Of a stretch of DNA of 64,000 bases, positions 59,646-64,000 are shown in pieces. Each line of letters starts with the position of its first letter. Within the stretch, counting starts at the first letter, position 1. The position numbers and the translations under genes are program-made. The DNA lies in NCBI GenBank assembly GCA_003999685.1, contig CP021227.1, positions 1,426,001-1,490,000 on the forward strand, given 5' to 3'. The DNA comes from Taiwanofungus camphoratus (Eukaryota; Basidiomycota; Agaricomycetes; Polyporales; Taiwanofungaceae). The notes under the pieces are model-generated. The model ran no database searches, had not been told where the DNA came from, and saw only the letters and a program-made list of their open reading frames with translations.

Positions 59646-61176
59646 TCTAATGCTCCGGATAAATGACGAACGTATTGTGGTCAAGCCTTCACAAAACGGT
59701 TTTTCCGTGACGACTAAGTCAGTAGGTAAACACAACAACGAACCTCGTCGATGTCCTGTCGGTAGACCTGTATCTTGAGGAACCTAACACGTTTCGACGT
59801 GGTACAAAGCCTGTTGATGTCGATTGCGCCGCAGGGGAGATAGAGCCCACACTTCGATCATCTGAGAATGGACTTGTACCTAGTAATGGAACGATTCAAA
59901 AGAGCTTAGTGTTGTACGTGTTTCGCAGTCGCTGGCGCTAGCTGCCTAGATGTTGTTGCAAGTCAGACGGTTAAACAATGCGACTTGTGGAGAAACGGTC
60001 TCGCAGAGTCCGGATAGCAGGAAAGCCCGTGGTTAGACCTCGAGGTCACATTCACGAACCTGTGCTGGTATTTCCGAAGTTTGTACTGCTTGGCCTGGGT
60101 GCCAACTGTTGGGAGGAGACTTGAGACGTTTCGGCATGGCTTAGACGCGCAAGTGCTATTGGAGCCTAAACTAGTTTTGCCAGCTCTAGACGCGGAATTC
60201 GGCGCTGAAAGACAGTCTGGCAACTAAAAAGAAATCAATTGAACACGTAGCCTTTGTCGTTCTGAGGCCAGAAGCGAGCGTCCGTTGACGTTGAGGACCC
60301 AAGAGATGTGCTGACCTTGAAGAACGTGAAGAATCAGTAGCTCTGTAGGATAAGATAGCGTGTTTCGGTGCGGCTCCGATAAGCCGGATCGTCCGGAGGA
60401 AACTTTGACATCGGAGGTGTCGCTGCACAGCTTTGTTCAGTCTTCGACCACGCCAATTCTTTTCAGGTATGCATTTGTCGCACAACGAAAGAGGCTAGAA
60501 AAAGTTGCACTCACAGTGAGAAACCACCGTACAGTGTACCTGGCAACCAGTGAAGGAACTCCCACCAAAGGTCGCGGCGTGGATCCTAAACTTGTACGAT
60601 CACGTGATTAACGCGTAGTCGATGATGGCTGTGACGCGACTCTCACGCATAAATCTTCCTTACCGACATGGCGGCTTGCCATAATTTAATAAGAACTGAC
60701 TTGACTCCCAAACATGCTCCTGTTGCAGTTTATCCGATGAAAGGAACGACATCATGTGCGCCGTCGTGCACGGCGAGGGCGGACCCACGATGTTGCCACT
60801 GCCAGATTGCCGCGTACCGGAAGCGTGCTAGACAATACGAATCCCGTCTAAACTTGCGCCTCAGTTCAAAGCACTGAAATGGTACAGCCCCCATCATGCT
60901 GCAGCACTACTCTGTATTGTGATTGTCGCCGTGACTGTCGATTGGTATACCGTTACTCCTTCGAATGTTAGGGCGTCTCCTCGCTCTACAATTTTACTCT
61001 GGATGACAGACTCACATCGCCTCTGGCCGGCTTTTTGGACAGAGCCGGCATAGTGTATAAAAGCGTTCAGTGAAAGATGTCCCTCGTCCTTCACAAAACA
61101 TTTACTCTACTCGGTTGATCATACACTACTTTAAGCATCCCGATTTACTTCATCGCATTCTAACATCTCATAATCG
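59646..61176. other. Intergenic region upstream of the adenylating enzyme
   Basis: Short frames only. Holds the promoter of the next gene at its right end. Confidence 0.4.
61056..61063 (+). promoter_or_regulatory. TATA box of the adenylating-enzyme gene
   Basis: TATAAAAG at 61056, 121 bp before the ATG at 61177, followed by a CT-rich stretch (61078-61160) typical of strong fungal promoters. Confidence 0.65.
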
Positions 61177-62892
61177 ATGGCTTCTTTCAGGACACATCTC
61201 ACCATTCTCGTAGAAAGCGCCTCCAACTATCCTACTCACCCAGTCTTCAGACTGCCGCTCATTGACGGCGAAAGAAATCAAGTGCGAGAGTGGACATCAA
61301 TCACTTACAGCCAATTTCAGTCCGACGTTGAGCTCTTCGCGAGATATTGGTCTTGCACTCTAAGAGAAGACGGCCTCAAAGAACGCTCCGTCGTTGGCGT
61401 ATGGTAATCTAATACTTCCTCTCGGTCTCGCTTCTGGTCGCTGACTTGTATACACAGGCTAGGTGGCTTGACATATCTCGATGTCCTTCATATATATGGG
61501 ATAGCTAGAGCTGGATACATCCCTCAACTGTTCTCTCTCAAACTCCCCAATCCTACTGTTATTTATGAGCTATTGCAGAAAGCAAACGCCAAGGCTCTGA
61601 TTTACGATCCATCTTACGTACCCCACCTGTCAACTTGCCCCCTGCCGATCCATCCTGCCATAGATGCTCATGGCATTGACCTTGGCAACGCCCCACTGCC
61701 ACTTCCCCTCGTGGCTGTAAAAGGTGCCGACACCATCATGATCTTCCACACATCCGGTTCGACATCAGGTTGCCCAAAACTGATCCCCTGCAGCTACAAG
61801 TGGCTCGACACAGCCATCTCAAAATCGGGACAAGTCAGTAAACCTATCAATACTGATCGGCAGGATGTCACGGTCTGGATGTATGTATACGGTTACAAAT
61901 GTGCTTGAGCAACACTAACGGTGTGTATCCTTCTCAGGGGAAGCATGTGCCATATCGGACAGACCTTCATGCTTCTCGGCTCTCTCCAGCACGGATCGTG
62001 TGTCATCCAACCTACCGAAATAGCATTTGCATCCAGCGAACTGGTAGACATGATCTATCGTTGCCGTCTGAACCGCCTCAACCAGTTCCCCGCTTTCCTC
62101 AACATTCACATGCGTAACTCGCGGCAAAACGCTCAGCTGCTTGCTCTCATGTGTGGTCTCGATGAGATTCTTTATTCAGGACAGGCAATGCCACAGGAAG
62201 ACGAGGAATGGGCATACCAAAATGGGATGAAATTGACTAATCTTTTCGGCAGTACGGAATGTGGCGCCATGCTCTTATCCGTCCGCGGTGGGGGACGACC
62301 CAACCCTCCCCTTCGCCCGATGCAGGGAGTCTCGTATGGATTCTTCCCTACTTGGTCCGAGTCCGAGATTGGCTACCAAAATGCAAACACACGTTTCCTG
62401 GAGCTCGTCATCCTCGGCGAGTCTGGCGACTGTCCGGACGCTTCGGTTCGCAGTGCCGACGGGCATTACCACACGGGTGATCTCTTCATCGAGGTCTCAC
62501 CTGGTGCGTATATCTCCCGTGGGCGCAACGACGACTGGATCAAGAGCGCGACCGGGCTTCGGTGCGACACGAAGGCGATCGAGGATAACGTTCGTGCCAC
62601 TTGCAGTAAGCTGGTCGCCGACTGCATTGTCGTGGGCAGCGGGCGGCCCTCCCCTGTGCTATTTGTGGAACCGAGGATCTCGATGGACGAGAGAAAACTC
62701 AAAAAGGAAATCATCTGTAAAATAAGGCATTTCCACGCCAGGAGGTACCTGCACGAGCGGATCGTTTCCTCCAACATGGTCTTGGTTGTTCCCGCAGGTA
62801 CTCTGCCGCGTACGGCAACGAAAGGAAATATACGACGGCGAGTGGTCGAGGACACGTTCAAGGCGGAACTAGATCGGATTTTCAATGCATGA
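61177..62892 (+). CDS. Stand-alone acyl-adenylating enzyme (ANL superfamily)
   Basis: Activates a carboxylic acid with ATP to an acyl-AMP. Three exons: 61177-61402, about 61459-61879 and about 61938-62892. After splicing the protein is about 535 residues. The A3 P-loop is IFHTSGSTSGCPKLIPCSYK (residues about 185-205). A5 is LTNLFGSTECGAML, with the Glu for ATP binding. The A7 Asp is in DGHYHTGDLF. The A8 hinge is GRNDDWIKSATG. The A10 catalytic Lys is in PRTATKGNIRRR near the C-terminus. The protein ends soon after A10 with no carrier, thioesterase or reductase domain, so it is a ligase rather than an NRPS-like reductase. Substrate unknown; similar basidiomycete proteins are annotated as acetyl-CoA-synthetase-like. 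No tailoring genes lie within the window beyond the glycosidase-like neighbour. Confidence 0.88.
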
Positions 62893-64000
62893 GAACATGG
62901 ATCATCTTTCGAGTGCAGATGATCTTCGTGTGGACCTTGCATATTTGATTATTCTTATTCGCAAGTTCCTCCTGCGTGGTTATATAATGATATGAACCTA
63001 ATTACTTCAGACCAGATTCATGTAATGTACTTTACAGCGATAATTATTATTGTTCGCCATCACTCTTAGTCACCGCTACTTTTGAACAACAAAATGGCAT
63101 GTCGAACTTTTAATAAAATACCTATCCATCTAGCCAAAATACTCCATTGATCATGAAGATCAATTCCACCAGAGCGATTTTTCTGAGCGATACTTTTCAA
63201 TTTCGTCACCTGACATTATCATCCCTAAGTGGGTCACCTATTTAGGCAATACCATTTCCATATATGTACCATTGGCGATACCCGTACTGAAAATAGATGT
63301 ATATTCTTCGTTCAACCGCCAATTTTGCCGCTGCACAAAAGTGGCGGTGACTAAATGTCCTGCACCATAAGGGAGGGACCCGAGCCAATATTGTTGGCAG
63401 AACGCCCGGCTGCCCCTCCCAGATAACAGCGTCGGTGACGGCGGCACGCTCGCGGAGGGGCTCACGCGCATCAGCGTAAGTGCTCGCCTCTCGAGGTATG
63501 ACTTCGAGTTCAAGAGAACTGCTTGTCGTGATGTTGCATGGCAATAGTTTCAAGAAGAGTCAGGCGGCTCATGTAGCTCAGCCCGGCGTGTCGAACTGGA
63601 CGAACGATGGCGGGAGCACTTACACAGAGGCGTGCTGTTGAGTGACTGGGCGGACTTCTGATGGCAGGCCTTGTAGAACTCGGACTACAAGGAGGGGTAC
63701 AAGAGGCGCTGATCGCCTCCTTCAGCACGTGCCGACAGTGGACGATCGACGAAGATACTTCTGTGCAAATTCTCCTGAGCATGAGTGGGCGTGATGTGGG
63801 GCCGACAGACTAGATTCTCCCTATGACTTATCCACATCTGTATACCTAGTCCTCTTTGTAGCGGAGCATGTATGTATTGTAGTATCAGGGCTCTTGACGA
63901 CGTTGGAGTGTAGACTCGCTGTCGTTCCAGTCCACGACTTGGATGTCAGGCTTGCGAACTGCAGCTGGCTGTATGCGTCTTAGGTGGTCTCCAGGACGCG
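62893..64000. other. 3' region and unassigned sequence at the right edge
   Basis: Minus-strand frames between 63780 and 63238 are open and GC-rich. One encodes GHLVTATFVQRQNWRLNEEY and ends TYMEMVLPK, which looks like the C-terminal exon of a gene running off toward higher coordinates. No family recognised. Confidence 0.3.

Noticed and set aside
61177-62892. Interpretation as an NRPS or NRPS-like reductase
   Set aside because: The frame stops shortly after the A10 motif and no carrier, condensation or reductase domain follows.

Overview
The window looks like genomic DNA of a filamentous basidiomycete, most likely an Agaricomycete. Nearly every gene is split by many short introns (about 45-70 nt) with GT-AG borders. 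The gene set also fits: a membrane-anchored WD40 protein, UBE3D-type ligase, ERG2 sterol isomerase, divergent H2A/H2B genes with introns, DUF6533-like membrane proteins, and a Ty3/gypsy element. Assignment to a species is not possible from sequence alone.

Layout. (1) 1-6.26 kb is a fossil Ty3/gypsy LTR element on the minus strand. It has a well-delimited 5' LTR (5761-6261), a possible self-primer site beside it, an unusually long leader with repeats, gag, and pol running off the left edge. (2) 6.3-7.1 kb is AT-rich with small repeats. (3) 7.1-18.6 kb is a compact housekeeping block: an OYE-family flavin oxidoreductase with a C-terminal membrane segment, KEL3/KLHDC4, RCE1 (CAAX protease), a glutathione S-transferase, ERG2 and, divergently, signal peptidase subunit SPC2. 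(4) 18.9-25.2 kb is gene-poor and holds three traces of DUF6533-like membrane protein genes. (5) 25.3-28.6 kb holds a divergent H2B/H2A pair and homoserine dehydrogenase. (6) 28.9-38.6 kb holds an intact WD40 membrane protein gene (minus), a RUD3-type golgin (plus) and a decayed second copy of the WD40 gene (plus), so two copies of one gene flank the golgin in inverted orientation. (7) 38.6-44.4 kb holds an E3 ligase gene of UBE3D type with a long N-terminal extension, a small unknown gene and a second H2B. (8) 46.3-53.4 kb is one long ABCC-type ABC transporter gene. (9) 55.3-64 kb holds splicing factor ISY1, an F-box-like relic, a putative six-hairpin glycosidase-like protein and a stand-alone acyl-adenylating enzyme.

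Most of the window is ordinary chromosomal housekeeping sequence. The most unusual signals are: the geometry of TATA box, predicted transcript start and primer site in the LTR element; a heptamer array in its leader; the inverted WD40 gene/pseudogene pair; and the fusion-like UBE3D gene. I found no CRISPR array, rRNA, tRNA or clear biosynthetic gene cluster. Gene ends and introns were placed by eye from splice motifs and reading-frame continuity, so exact first exons remain uncertain where stated.
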